From Blautia_A ammoniilytica (GTDB lineage: Bacteria > Bacillota > Clostridia > Lachnospirales > Lachnospiraceae), in the NCBI RefSeq assembly GCF_025566965.1, contig NZ_JAOQJL010000001.1, positions 179,958 to 243,957 of the forward strand: 64,000 nt of DNA, written 5' to 3'. The notes beneath the pieces are model-generated. The model searched no databases, was not told the DNA's origin, and worked only from the letters and a program-made list of their open reading frames with translations. A program made the translations under genes and the position numbers. This document shows, in pieces, positions 25,678-34,398 of this stretch (position 1 is its first letter; each line of letters opens with the position of its first letter).

Positions 25678-26148
25678 ATGGCGAAGAAACCTGGGATCAA
25701 ACTGATCGCAAATAATAAAAAAGCCTTTCATGATTATTTTATAGAAGATACCTATGAAGCCGGGATCGCACTAGCTGGCACAGAGGTAAAATCTCTCCGA
25801 ATGGGGAAATGCAGTATCAAAGAATCCTATGTTCGGTCAGAGAGAGGGGAGATGTTCATATATGGTATGAATATCAGTCCTTATGAAAAGGGGAATATTT
25901 TCAATAAAGATCCTCTTCGTGTAAGGAAGCTTCTTCTGCACAGATACGAGATCAACAAGATCGAAGGAAAGCTGAAGGAGAAAGGCCTGACACTTGTACC
26001 ATTAAAGGTGTATTTTAAGAACAGCCTGGTGAAAGTGGAGATCGGAATGGCAAGAGGAAAGAAACTGTATGACAAACGTCAGGATATTGCAAAGAAAGAC
26101 CAGAGACGAGAGGCTGAACGAGACTTTAAGGTAAAGAATCTGTACTGA
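25678..26148 (+). CDS. smpB: SsrA-binding protein SmpB
   Basis: RNA-binding partner of tmRNA in the rescue of stalled ribosomes. The 156-residue protein has IANNKKAFHDYFIEDTYEAG near the N-terminus, LAGTEVKSLRMGKCSIKESY, the GMNISPYEKGN motif, and the basic C-terminal tail KLYDKRQDIAKKDQRREAER. It lies directly after rnr, the standard order. The tmRNA gene, often nearby in Firmicutes, is not found in the following 1 kb. Confidence 0.96.
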   Translation: MAKKPGIKLIANNKKAFHDYFIEDTYEAGIALAGTEVKSLRMGKCSIKESYVRSERGEMFIYGMNISPYEKGNIFNKDPLRVRKLLLHRYEINKIEGKLKEKGLTLVPLKVYFKNSLVKVEIGMARGKKLYDKRQDIAKKDQRREAERDFKVKNLY

Positions 26149-26158
26149 TGGAGGCAGC

Positions 26159-26680
26159 ATGAAGAAAGCAGGATTCATGGAGAAAAATCAAATTCAGGAT
26201 AAAGAGCGACGGATTCGTACTGTGGCAGATTCAAGGACAGAACAGGTACATTTGATTATGCATCAGCACTTAAATGCAGGCGGCCGTCTGTTTGGGGGAA
26301 TGCTGATGCAGTGGGCAGATGAGGTGGCCAGTGTGGTGGCCATGCGTCATGCAGGCACCAACCGTGTGACCACAGCTGCCATTGATAATCTTCAGTTTAA
26401 AGAAGCAACCTATGAAGGAGAGCTTTTGGTACTGATCGGATATGTTACCTGTGTAGGTAATACCTCTATGGAAGTGGAAATCGATACGTATGTGGAAAGG
26501 TCAGATGGCATGCGCTATTCTGTGAACCGTGCATTTTTTGTCATGGTGGCAATGGACGAAAACGAGCATCCTATGCAGGTACCGGGGCTTAAGATTTGTA
26601 CTGAGGCAGAAAAGGGCAGACATGAGGCAGGGCTCCTTAGGAAAAACATGCGGAAGAACCGTATGAAGACAGGATTTTAG
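26159..26680 (+). CDS. Acyl-CoA thioesterase, hotdog fold (YciA/BACH type)
   Basis: Predicted cytoplasmic thioesterase that hydrolyses acyl-CoA. The 173 residues show the hotdog-fold family pattern VHLIMHQHLNAGGRLFGGML followed by MQWADEVASVVAMRHAG, with the Asn and Asp catalytic-type positions, then VTTAAIDNLQFKEATYEGEL and VGNTSMEVEIDTYVE. ATG at 26159 has GGAGG only 4 bases upstream; a second ATG at 26177 is possible, and the family fold starts after both. It overlaps no neighbour and probably shares the rnr-smpB transcript. The chain-length preference is unknown. Confidence 0.85.
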   Translation: MKKAGFMEKNQIQDKERRIRTVADSRTEQVHLIMHQHLNAGGRLFGGMLMQWADEVASVVAMRHAGTNRVTTAAIDNLQFKEATYEGELLVLIGYVTCVGNTSMEVEIDTYVERSDGMRYSVNRAFFVMVAMDENEHPMQVPGLKICTEAEKGRHEAGLLRKNMRKNRMKTGF

Positions 26681-26757
26681 AAGATATTCAGTGAAAAGCG
26701 GTTATCCTTTTATAAAAACAAAAGTCTAAAAATTGTATGAAATCCTGCCGGGGTTGG

Positions 26758-26786
26758 TTGACAAGATGGGGATACTCTGTAATAAT
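26758..26786 (+). promoter_or_regulatory. Promoter of the lipoprotein gene
   Basis: TTGACA at 26758-26763 and AATAAT at 26781-26786, 17-bp spacer. It lies in the 212-bp gap before the lipoprotein gene. Confidence 0.7.
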
Positions 26787-26892
26787 AAAATAGTATTTTT
26801 ACTGGATTTGTAACTGTGAGGGTACAGAACAGTTATGATTTATGTCCAGGTCTTTATTGTTTATGATCCAATTTTCGGGAGGAATATATATT

Positions 26893-27855
26893 ATGAAAAA
26901 ACGTTATCTAATCCTGGCAGGGCTGCTTGTCTGTGTGGCAGCTGTAGCAGGATGTGGATGTGGAAAAAAGAGCAAAGACGATGGAAAACAGTCTGAGACG
27001 CAGGTAACAGTAGCACCTGCATCAGATGAACAGAAGAAAGATGGCTCTTCCGGCAGTGACACAGAACTGGTGGATATGGAAAAGAGCACAGATGAAGATA
27101 TTACCAATATTATGGGAGAGAAGACAAGCACATCTTCCAAGGTGGTTGTGATCAATAAGACAGGTTCTGAAGTTGCCAGGATCTATATCCGTCCTAATTC
27201 CGATGAGGATGATGACTGGGGTGATGATCTTGTGAACGGTATGTTTACTTTGAAGGATGGGGATAAGGCCCTGTACTACTTTGAGAAGAATGCCAAGGAT
27301 GCATCTGGTAATACCGTTTCCAGCTATGACATCCGTATTTCTTACACAGATGAGAATAAGAGCGAGTGCTTCTTCAGAAAGATCCCTCTTCAGAATATCA
27401 GCCAGATCACTTTGAAGATGGATGGCTCAGGAGATTCTTCTATTCCCTATGCTACTTACTTAACAGGCAGCAGCAAGAAGGAGACCTCCACACTTACAGA
27501 GGTTAAGAAGCGTCTGGGGCTGATCGATGATGATGGACAGAGTACAGATGGAAGCGACAATGATACAGATGTTACACCTACTCCTGGAGTGACCTCTGCA
27601 CCGGCTGCTACTACTGCTCCTACTCCTACCCCGGATCCTAATAATACAGATCCTACAGACAATAGTGCCAGCGTGGCAGAGCAGTATATCGGGCAGTCCC
27701 TGGACAACCTGATCGCAGCATGTGGGGAGCCCCAGGGCAGTGACTATCAGAATGAGCCGGAGACTGGAGAGACAGGCTACCATTATTATCCATCTTTTAC
27801 AGTTTCTACTACTGTGGACGAGAGTGGGAATGAGATTGTTGCAGGTGTATGGTAA
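26893..27855 (+). CDS. Secreted lipoprotein of unknown function
   Basis: Function not recognised. From ATG at 26893 (after GGAGGAATA) the 320-residue product has a lipoprotein signal with lipobox AVAGC at about residues 17-21. An acidic Asp/Ser/Lys-rich linker and a globular region (STSSKVVVINKTGSEVARIY to about residue 215) with a beta-rich, Asp-rich pattern follow. After these come a Pro/Thr/Ala-rich spacer (PTPGVTSAPAATTAPTPTPD) and a C-terminal motif, EQYIGQSLDNLIAACGEPQG. That last motif resembles the short SmpA/BLIP-like repeats found in many clostridial surface proteins. It has its own promoter. It is probably attached to the outer face of the membrane. Confidence 0.7.
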   Translation: MKKRYLILAGLLVCVAAVAGCGCGKKSKDDGKQSETQVTVAPASDEQKKDGSSGSDTELVDMEKSTDEDITNIMGEKTSTSSKVVVINKTGSEVARIYIRPNSDEDDDWGDDLVNGMFTLKDGDKALYYFEKNAKDASGNTVSSYDIRISYTDENKSECFFRKIPLQNISQITLKMDGSGDSSIPYATYLTGSSKKETSTLTEVKKRLGLIDDDGQSTDGSDNDTDVTPTPGVTSAPAATTAPTPTPDPNNTDPTDNSASVAEQYIGQSLDNLIAACGEPQGSDYQNEPETGETGYHYYPSFTVSTTVDESGNEIVAGVW

Positions 27856-27942
27856 TAAGTACTGCCATTTGGCAGGAGCAGGTTACGACGAGCAGAGTGA
27901 GCATTAACCAGAGAATAATCGAAGCAAAGGCAGGATTTTACA

Positions 27943-28644
27943 ATGGAAATGAAAAGAGTACTATTAAAATTAAGTGGTGAGGCACTGGCAGGCCCTAAGA
28001 AGACAGGCTTTGATGAGGCTACAGTGATCGGAGTTGCGAAGCAGATCCACCAGATCGTATCTGAAGGTCTTCAGGTAGGGATCGTGATCGGAGGCGGCAA
28101 TTTCTGGCGGGGACGTACCAGCGGTGCCATGGAGCGCAGCAAGGCAGATCAGATTGGTATGCTCGCTACTATCATGAACTGCATTTATGTATCCGATATC
28201 TGCAGATATGTAGGCCTTTCTACAGAGATTTATACGCCATTTACCTGTGGTGCATTTACCAGACTGTATTCCAAGGACAGCGTAGAGGAGAGCTTTGCAC
28301 AGGGTAAGGTAGTATTTTTTGCCGGTGGTACAGGTCATCCTTATTTTTCTACAGATACAGCGACTGTGCTTCGTGCAGTGGAGATCAGCGCAGATGCTAT
28401 CCTTCTTGCAAAAGCAGTGGATGGTATTTATGACAGTGATCCCAAGGTAAATCCGGATGCAGTGAAGTATGATGAGATTTCCATACAGGAAGTGGTTGAT
28501 AAGAAACTGGCAGCTATGGATCTTACTGCATCTATTATGTGTCTGGAGCAGAAGATGCCTATGCTGGTATTTGGTCTTGAGGAAGAGAACAGTATTGTAA
28601 ATACTGTTCATGGTAAATTCTCCGGTACAAAAGTAACCGTGTAG
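27943..28644 (+). CDS. pyrH: UMP kinase
   Basis: ATP-dependent phosphorylation of UMP to UDP, an amino-acid-kinase-fold enzyme usually regulated by GTP and UTP. The 233 residues include VLLKLSGEALAGPKKTGFD at the start, VIGGGNFWRGR near residue 48, KADQIGMLATIMNCIYV, FFAGGTGHPYFSTDTATVLRA, and AVDGIYDSDPKVNPDA. The gene is followed 34 bp later by frr. The usual upstream partners rpsB and tsf are not here; a lipoprotein gene takes their place. Confidence 0.96.
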   Translation: MEMKRVLLKLSGEALAGPKKTGFDEATVIGVAKQIHQIVSEGLQVGIVIGGGNFWRGRTSGAMERSKADQIGMLATIMNCIYVSDICRYVGLSTEIYTPFTCGAFTRLYSKDSVEESFAQGKVVFFAGGTGHPYFSTDTATVLRAVEISADAILLAKAVDGIYDSDPKVNPDAVKYDEISIQEVVDKKLAAMDLTASIMCLEQKMPMLVFGLEEENSIVNTVHGKFSGTKVTV

Positions 28645-28678
28645 AAAATAGAGAATAACAGGAGAGGGAGATTGAACA

Positions 28679-29230
28679 ATGGATGAGAGAATTCAGAAAT
28701 ATGAGGACAAAATGAAAAAGACCCTGAGTGGTTTTGAGACAGAGCTTACAACGATCCGTGCAGGACGCGCTAATCCGCATATCCTTGATAAGCTGACAGT
28801 AGATTACTATGGAACACCTACCCCCCTTCAGCAGGTAGCCAATATTACCGTTCCTGAAGCACGTTTGATCCAGATCCAGCCATGGGAGAACAGTCTGATC
28901 AAGAAGATCGAGAAAGCTATTCTGTGTTCTGACCTGGGCCTGAATCCAAGTAATGACGGCAAGGTGATTCGTCTTCTTTTCCCGGAACTTACAGAGGACC
29001 GTCGTAAAGAGCTTGTCAAGGATGTTAAGAAGAAAGGGGAAGCAGCGAAGGTTGCTGTCCGCAATATCCGCAGGGATGCCAATGATGCTTTCAAGAAACT
29101 GAAAAAAGAAGATGTTTCTGAAGATGAAGTAAAGGAACTTGAAGAGAAAGTCCAGAAACTGACAGATAAGTATATCAAGGATGTAGATGCTGCAGTTGAT
29201 AAGAAATCCAAAGAAATTATGACAGTATAA
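28679..29230 (+). CDS. frr: Ribosome recycling factor
   Basis: Releases ribosomes from mRNA after termination together with EF-G. The 183-residue protein matches the family length of about 185. It shows MKKTLSGFETELTTIRAGRA, the loop TPTPLQQVANITVPEARLI, IQPWENSLIKKIEKAI, LGLNPSNDGKVIRLLFPELT and the Lys/Arg-rich helix RRKELVKDVKKKGEAAKVAV. It forms a unit with pyrH and is followed by a hairpin and uppS. Confidence 0.96.
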   Translation: MDERIQKYEDKMKKTLSGFETELTTIRAGRANPHILDKLTVDYYGTPTPLQQVANITVPEARLIQIQPWENSLIKKIEKAILCSDLGLNPSNDGKVIRLLFPELTEDRRKELVKDVKKKGEAAKVAVRNIRRDANDAFKKLKKEDVSEDEVKELEEKVQKLTDKYIKDVDAAVDKKSKEIMTV

Positions 29231-29244
29231 GCGCTATATATGGG

Positions 29245-29289
29245 AGGACTGCTGCAAATAAGGCATTGTCTGTTTGCGGCAGTCCTTTT
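29245..29289 (+). terminator. Hairpin terminator between frr and uppS
   Basis: AGGACTGC, T bulge and GCAAA (from 29245) pair with TTTGC, G bulge and GCAGTCCT (to 29286), followed by a short T run. Some read-through into uppS is likely because no clear promoter for uppS was seen. Confidence 0.75.
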
Positions 29290-29315
29290 GTGCAGTCTTA
29301 AAAGAAGGAGAGAAT

Positions 29316-30032
29316 ATGAAGGTACCCAATCATGTTGCGATCATTCTGGATGGGAATGGCAGATGGGCGAAAGCAAAGGGCATGCCAAGAACTTACGGGC
29401 ATGTAAAAGGCTGTGCCAACCTGGAAACCATTTGTGATGATGTAAAAGACTTAGGAATCAAATATCTGACAGTATATGCGTTTTCCACAGAGAACTGGAA
29501 GCGTTCCAGGGATGAGGTGGAAGCGCTGATGAAGCTTTTTAGAAGCTATCTGAAAAAGTGTGTGAAAATTGCAGAAAGAAATAAAATGCGGGTGAAGATC
29601 ATAGGAGATACCTCTGTATTTGATGAAGTGATCCGGGAGAGGATCCACTACCTGGAAGAAGTATCTAAGGATTATGACGAACTGTATTTCCAGATCGCAC
29701 TGAATTATGGCAGCAGGGATGAGATTACCAGAGGTATGCGAAGGATGGCACAGGATGCTGCAGAAGGGAAGCTGATTCCGGCACAGATTACAGAGGAAAC
29801 CATAGAGGGATATCTGGATACTGCTGGAGTACCAGATCCGGACCTTCTGATCCGCACAAGCGGAGAACTGCGTCTGTCCAATTTTCTCTTATGGCAGCTG
29901 GCATATACAGAGTTTTATTTTACAGAAGTTCCATGGCCGGATTTTGATAAACAAGAATTAATCAGAGCCATTGAGAAATATAATCAAAGAGACAGAAGAT
30001 ACGGTGGGGTAAAGGAGGAACAGCATGTTTAA
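29316..30032 (+). CDS. uppS: Isoprenyl transferase (undecaprenyl diphosphate synthase)
   Basis: cis-Prenyltransferase that condenses isopentenyl diphosphate units to make the C55 lipid carrier for wall synthesis. From ATG at 29316 (AAGGAG about 7 bases upstream) it has 238 residues. It carries HVAIILDGNGRWAKAKGMPR with the catalytic Asp, GHVKGCANLE, LTVYAFSTENWKRSRDEVE, FQIALNYGSRDEI, and the C-terminal DLLIRTSGELRLSNFLLWQL. Its end overlaps cdsA by 8 bp, showing translational coupling. Confidence 0.95.
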   Translation: MKVPNHVAIILDGNGRWAKAKGMPRTYGHVKGCANLETICDDVKDLGIKYLTVYAFSTENWKRSRDEVEALMKLFRSYLKKCVKIAERNKMRVKIIGDTSVFDEVIRERIHYLEEVSKDYDELYFQIALNYGSRDEITRGMRRMAQDAAEGKLIPAQITEETIEGYLDTAGVPDPDLLIRTSGELRLSNFLLWQLAYTEFYFTEVPWPDFDKQELIRAIEKYNQRDRRYGGVKEEQHV

Positions 30033-30816
30033 AACAAGACTTATAAGCGGGATCCTGCTGGTAGCAGTGGCACTTCTTACGATCATGAGCGGCAGTTACG
30101 TACTGTTTTTTACCCTTCTCGGGATTTCCCTGATCGGTATGCAGGAATTATATAAGGCCATGCAGGTTCATAAAGAGAAGTTTACTCTTCTGGAGATCAC
30201 AGGCTATGTGGGGGCTGTGGTATATTACATTGCCATGGCAGCAGACTATGAGAAATATGGCATGATGGGCTTGATCCTGGCATTGATCCTTCTGCTTTTT
30301 GTATATGTGTTTACATATCCAAGATTTCATGCAGGAGGAGTAATGGAAGCCTTTTTCGGGATCGTCTATGTTGCGGTTATGCTTTCTTTTATTTACCTTA
30401 CCCGTAATCTTACAGATGGCAAGTATATTGTGTGGCTGATCTTCTTATGCTCCTGGGGATGCGACACCTGCGCTTACTGTACAGGTATGCTCATCGGTAA
30501 GCACAAGATGGCTCCTGTACTAAGCCCTAAGAAATCGGTGGAAGGAGCTGTAGGAGGTGTGGCAGGAGCCGCACTTCTGGGTGCATTATATGCAGCAGCC
30601 ACCGGTGGTAAAGTGGCAGAGTATGCCTTGATCTGCGCGGTTGGAGCGCTGATCTCCATGGTAGGCGATCTGGCTGCTTCTGCCATCAAGAGAAATCAGG
30701 GAATCAAGGATTACGGCAAACTGATCCCGGGACATGGAGGAATCCTTGACCGTTTTGACAGTGTGATCATTACTGCACCGGTAATCTATTATCTGGCAAC
30801 CCTGATCCTGGGCTGA
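30025..30816 (+). CDS. cdsA: Phosphatidate cytidylyltransferase
   Basis: Membrane enzyme that makes CDP-diacylglycerol from phosphatidate and CTP. The 263 residues form about eight hydrophobic segments. The family signature is at the C-terminus, SAIKRNQGIKDYGKLIPGHG followed by GILDRFDS, with LSPKKSVEGAVGG earlier. The ATG overlaps the end of uppS, and the next gene starts 29 bp after the stop, all in the conserved uppS-cdsA-dxr-rseP order. Confidence 0.95.
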   Translation: MFKTRLISGILLVAVALLTIMSGSYVLFFTLLGISLIGMQELYKAMQVHKEKFTLLEITGYVGAVVYYIAMAADYEKYGMMGLILALILLLFVYVFTYPRFHAGGVMEAFFGIVYVAVMLSFIYLTRNLTDGKYIVWLIFLCSWGCDTCAYCTGMLIGKHKMAPVLSPKKSVEGAVGGVAGAALLGALYAAATGGKVAEYALICAVGALISMVGDLAASAIKRNQGIKDYGKLIPGHGGILDRFDSVIITAPVIYYLATLILG

Positions 30817-30845
30817 TCTATATAGGAAGAGAGGATGCACTTTTT

Positions 30846-31988
30846 ATGAAAAAAATAGCAATTTTAGGTTCTACCGGATCTATAGGCACCCAGACATTGG
30901 ATGTAGTCCGGGGCAATAACGATATACAGGTTCTTGGTATCAGCGCAGGGAGAAATATCCTTAAGCTGGAAGAACAGGTACGGGAGTTCCATCCCAGGCT
31001 GGTAGCTGTATGGGATGAACAGGCTGCAAAAGACCTGCAGATACGGATCGCAGATCTGCCTGTAGAAGTGGTTTCGGGTATGGACGGTCTGCTTCAGCTG
31101 GCAACGATGGATGAGACAGATATACTTGTGACGGCTGTGGTAGGGATGATCGGGATCCGTCCTACTATGGAAGCCATCTGTGCAGGAAAAGACATTGCAC
31201 TTGCCAATAAAGAGACCCTGGTAACAGCCGGGCATCTGATCATGCCCCTTGCAAAGGAAAAGGGAGTACAGATCCTGCCGGTAGACAGTGAGCACAGTGC
31301 CATTTTTCAGGCTATTCATGGAGAAAACAAAAAAGAGATCCATAAGCTTCTGATCACAGCCTCCGGCGGACCTTTCAGAGGAAGAAAACGGGAAGATCTG
31401 CAGCAGGTGACTGTGGCAGATACATTAAAACACCCTAACTGGGTTATGGGACAGAAGATCACAGTAGATTCAGCAACCCTGGTGAATAAAGGACTTGAGG
31501 TAATGGAAGCAAGATGGCTGTTTGATATGGATCTTGATCATATTCAGGTAGTGGTACAGCCTCAAAGTATTATCCATTCCATGGTTGAATTTAAAGATGG
31601 GGCAGTGATGGCACAGCTTGGGACACCGGATATGCGCCTGCCCATCCAGTATGCCCTGTATTATCCTGAGAGACGTTATCTGGATGGGGAACGCCTTGAC
31701 TTCCATAAACTCAGGCAGATCACCTTTGAAGAACCGGATATGGATACGTTCCTGGGGCTTCCAATGGCAATCCAGGCAGCGCAGGCTGGAGGCAGCATGC
31801 CTACTGTCTTTAATGCAGCCAATGAGCTGGCAGTGAAGCTATTTCTTCAGGAAAAGATCCGTTTTCTGGATATTTATCAGATTATCGGGCAGTCTATGGG
31901 AAGACATAAAGTGATCCGGCATCCGGATCTGGATCAGATTCTGGATGTGGAAAAAGAAACCTATCAGTGGATTGAAAGCAGGTGGTAG
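30846..31988 (+). CDS. dxr: 1-deoxy-D-xylulose-5-phosphate reductoisomerase
   Basis: NADPH-dependent enzyme of the MEP pathway, producing 2-C-methyl-D-erythritol 4-phosphate for isoprenoids, including the lipid carrier made by the neighbouring uppS. The 380 residues contain the N-terminal dinucleotide motif ILGSTGSIGTQTLDVV, IALANKETLVTAG, the metal and substrate region LPVDSEHSAIFQ, TASGGPFRG, HPNWVMGQKITVDSATLVNK, and LEVMEARWLF. The start ATG lies after a weak AGGA-rich region. The stop is 1 bp before the proposed TTG start of rseP. Confidence 0.96.
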   Translation: MKKIAILGSTGSIGTQTLDVVRGNNDIQVLGISAGRNILKLEEQVREFHPRLVAVWDEQAAKDLQIRIADLPVEVVSGMDGLLQLATMDETDILVTAVVGMIGIRPTMEAICAGKDIALANKETLVTAGHLIMPLAKEKGVQILPVDSEHSAIFQAIHGENKKEIHKLLITASGGPFRGRKREDLQQVTVADTLKHPNWVMGQKITVDSATLVNKGLEVMEARWLFDMDLDHIQVVVQPQSIIHSMVEFKDGAVMAQLGTPDMRLPIQYALYYPERRYLDGERLDFHKLRQITFEEPDMDTFLGLPMAIQAAQAGGSMPTVFNAANELAVKLFLQEKIRFLDIYQIIGQSMGRHKVIRHPDLDQILDVEKETYQWIESRW

Positions 31989-31989
31989 A

Positions 31990-33276
31990 TTGAAGATCAT
32001 TCTGGCAATCATTATTTTCAGTGCAATTGTATTGTTTCATGAGTTGGGACATTTTCTGCTGGCAAAGAAAAATGGGATCGTAGTTACAGAGTTTTCCCTG
32101 GGAATGGGGCCAAGGCTTGTAAGTACGGTAAAGGGAGGAACCAGGTATTCTCTGAAGCTGCTTCCTCTTGGCGGATCCTGTGCCATGCTGGGGGAGGATA
32201 TGGAGGATGACCGGCCTGGCACTTTCAATGCGGCATCTGTCTGGGGACGGATCGCAGTGGTGGCAGCAGGTCCTGTTTTCAATTTTATTTTGGCATTTGT
32301 ACTTTCGGTGATCATGGTTTCTCTGGCAGGATATGACCCTGCAGAGGTACTGGATGTAAAGACTGAATCTTCAGCAGAGAAGGCAGGTCTTCAGACAGGA
32401 GATGTGATCACGGAATATGAAGGATATACCATTGATCTATCCAGGGATCTGTACCTGTATACGTATTTTAATCCTGCACAGGAAGACAAGACCGTACACA
32501 TGACGGTAGATCGTGACGGTCAGGAGATCAATCTGGCCTTTAAGCCGGATGTATCTGTCAGGTATCTGCTTGGCTTTAACAGAAGCGATGCTTCCTCTAT
32601 GGAGGTGGAATCCCTGATCCAGGGAATGCCTTTGGAGGAAGCTGGTCTTCAGGCAGGGGATGTGATCACATCCATTAACGGGGTTAAAGTGGCAGACGGA
32701 GATGAATACCAGGCATATATTGATGAGCACCCGCTTTCCGACGAGCCTGTACAGATCACTTATGAGCGAAATGGACTGGAATATGATGCCACCATTACGC
32801 CAAGGGAATACCGTACCCCGGATCTTGGATTTTCCTATAATGCAGGTTATCAGAAGACAACAGGGATGGCTGTATTGAAATACAGTGCCTATGAAGTAAA
32901 ATATCTGATCCGCTCTACCATTATGAGCCTGAAAGAGCTGATCACCGGACACCTGGGGATCAAGGATCTGAGCGGACCGGTAGGTGTGGTGGATGCCATC
33001 GGTACCACCTATGAACAAAGCAAAAAAGAAGGAACACTTGCAGTATGGGTAAACATGATCTATATGGCAATCTTTCTTTCTGCAAACCTGGGTGTTATGA
33101 ACCTGCTCCCCATCCCTGCACTGGATGGAGGAAGGCTTATCTTCCTGGTGATTGAAGCAGTGCGGAAAAAGCCGGTGAACCGTCAGGTGGAAGGGATGGT
33201 TCATTTTGCCGGGCTGATGCTCCTTATGCTTTTGATGGTGGTAGTGATGTATAATGATCTTCTGAAGATTTTTTAA
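31990..33276 (+). CDS. rseP: Site-2 intramembrane zinc metalloprotease RseP/RasP
   Basis: Intramembrane protease that cuts regulatory membrane proteins such as anti-sigma factors. From TTG at 31990 it has 428 residues. TM1 contains the zinc motif HELGHF near residue 18, FNFILAFVLSVIMV follows, two PDZ domains sit in the middle (AEKAGLQTGDVITEYEGY and EEAGLQAGDVITSINGVKV), and the third ligand motif LLPIPALDGGRLIF is near residue 370. TTG is preferred since the family starts right at the first transmembrane helix and AGGTGG precedes it; an upstream start would lie within dxr. A terminator follows. Confidence 0.93.
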   Translation: MKIILAIIIFSAIVLFHELGHFLLAKKNGIVVTEFSLGMGPRLVSTVKGGTRYSLKLLPLGGSCAMLGEDMEDDRPGTFNAASVWGRIAVVAAGPVFNFILAFVLSVIMVSLAGYDPAEVLDVKTESSAEKAGLQTGDVITEYEGYTIDLSRDLYLYTYFNPAQEDKTVHMTVDRDGQEINLAFKPDVSVRYLLGFNRSDASSMEVESLIQGMPLEEAGLQAGDVITSINGVKVADGDEYQAYIDEHPLSDEPVQITYERNGLEYDATITPREYRTPDLGFSYNAGYQKTTGMAVLKYSAYEVKYLIRSTIMSLKELITGHLGIKDLSGPVGVVDAIGTTYEQSKKEGTLAVWVNMIYMAIFLSANLGVMNLLPIPALDGGRLIFLVIEAVRKKPVNRQVEGMVHFAGLMLLMLLMVVVMYNDLLKIF

Positions 33277-33293
33277 TGTAATATTTTATATCT

Positions 33294-33321
33294 GAGGTCT
33301 GGAAAATCCGGGCCTCTTTTT
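33294..33321 (+). terminator. Terminator of the pyrH-to-rseP gene group
   Basis: GAGGTCTGG (33294-33302) pairs with CCGGGCCTC (33308-33316), followed by TTTTT. Confidence 0.85.
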
Positions 33322-33338
33322 GTTGCCCCAAAACCGGC

Positions 33339-33366
33339 ACAAGATTCTACCTTGGTTCATATGCTA
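33339..33366 (+). promoter_or_regulatory. Sigma-K-like promoter of the split sleC-like gene
   Basis: ACA at 33339-33341, 16-bp spacer, then CATATGCTA at 33358-33366. This agrees with the Bacillus sigma-K pattern of an AC-type -35 and a CATANNNTA -10. Transcription would start about 20-25 bases before the likely ATG. The motif is short, so the call rests partly on the spore function of the gene. Confidence 0.55.
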
Positions 33367-33394
33367 ATCTGAAAAGCATTTTTTGAGGGACTAT

Positions 33395-34096
33395 ATGGGG
33401 GCAGTTTCAAAAATTCATGCCATGGAAGAAAATATAGACAAGGGAAAGCTTCAGGTAACAATAAGATCAGGGACAGACAATCATCCGGTAGAAAATGCGT
33501 TGGTCAGAATATCCTATACCGGTGACCCGGACAGCTTTGTTGAAGAGGTACGCACAGACGAATCCGGTCAGACACCGGTACTGGAATTAAAGTCTCCGCC
33601 TTTGGAATACAGTATGAGTGCAGACCAGGAAAAGCAACCATATGCAGAGTATACTGTACAGGTAGAAGCAGAAGGATATGAAAAGGAAGAGGTGGCCGGA
33701 ACAGAAGTGTTGCCAAAAGTACTGGCAAAACAGCCAGTTCTGCTGGCGGCACGGAATATAACTGATTCTTATCAGAGGATTGTGATACCCCCTCATACAT
33801 TGTTCGGGGATTATCCGCCTAAGATTGAAGAGGCAGAAGTAAAGCCAATAGAGGAATCCGGTGAGATCGTTCTTAGCAAAGTGGTAATTCCGGAATACGT
33901 TGTGGTTCATGACGGACCAGCCAATGACCCATCAGCATCCAATTATTATGTTCGGTACAGAGACTATATAAAAAATGTGGCGAGCAGTGAAATCTATGCC
34001 ACCTGGCCGGACGATACCATCCGGGCAAATGTGCTGGCTATCATGTCATTTACATTAAACCGTGTATATACGGAATGGTACCGGAATGTTCACTAA
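33395..34096 (+). pseudogene. SleC-like spore cortex-lytic enzyme, 5' half (interrupted)
   Basis: N-terminal 231 codons of a SleC-type spore cortex-lytic protein; such enzymes degrade the cortex at germination. Visible family features are the propeptide-like beta-sandwich start (GKLQVTIRSG, PVENALVRISYTGD, YTVQVEAEGYEKEEVAGTEV) and the region VIPEYVVVHDGPANDPSASN followed by ILAIMSFTLNRVYTEWYRN-like sequence. The frame then runs into Val-His-stop, three codons after a 12-bp sequence found again at 41828. There the family sequence resumes in the same frame (KGYDFTITSSTAYDHKW). Joined, the protein is about 424 residues, close to clostridial SleC. ATG at 33395 follows GAGGGA; the exact start is uncertain. 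As it stands the gene is broken, but precise excision of the intervening element would repair it. Confidence 0.85.
34076..34087 (+). other. Left attachment site core (attL)
   Basis: TGGTACCGGAAT, identical to 41828-41839. On its left is the 5' coding half of the sleC-like gene; on its right, element DNA starting GTTCAC. It encodes Trp-Tyr-Arg-Asn of the host gene. Confidence 0.85.
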
Positions 34097-34347
34097 TTCG
34101 GTATTGCAGGAACATTCAGTTTGATGAGTTATGTATTAAAGTTCATGGAAAAAACGCTTATACCATAGAGAATAACAAGAATAGGGAAGATTAAAGAACT
34201 GCCTAAATTGGACTTTCCATATTAGTGCGAATACTGTATAGTATAAAATATAAGCAGTAGTCTAAATTTTCTAATAAGCGATTTTTCAGGCAATATCTGC
34301 CACTGATTCCAAAGATAAAAATACATAATTTTAAAGAGATTAAGTAT

Positions 34348-34375
34348 TTGATAAAACTTGTCAAAATGTTATAAT
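34348..34375 (+). promoter_or_regulatory. Promoter of the Rpn-type gene
   Basis: TTGATA at 34348-34353 and TATAAT at 34370-34375, 16-bp spacer. The 260 bp between attL and this promoter hold no intact gene. A frame from about 34110 to 34195 (FDELCIKVHGKNAYTIENN) looks like a decayed coding remnant. Confidence 0.65.
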
Positions 34376-34398
34376 GTAGGTACAAAAAGGAGTGTTAT

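Noticed and set aside
25678..26900. Possible tmRNA gene near smpB
   Set aside because: No GGGG(A/C)-start acceptor, tag reading frame or T-arm was found in the 750 bp after smpB.
34076..34087. The 12-bp repeat as a target-site duplication of an ordinary transposon
   Set aside because: There are no terminal inverted repeats or DDE transposase, the recombinase is a large serine type, and joining the repeats restores the frame as expected for att sites.
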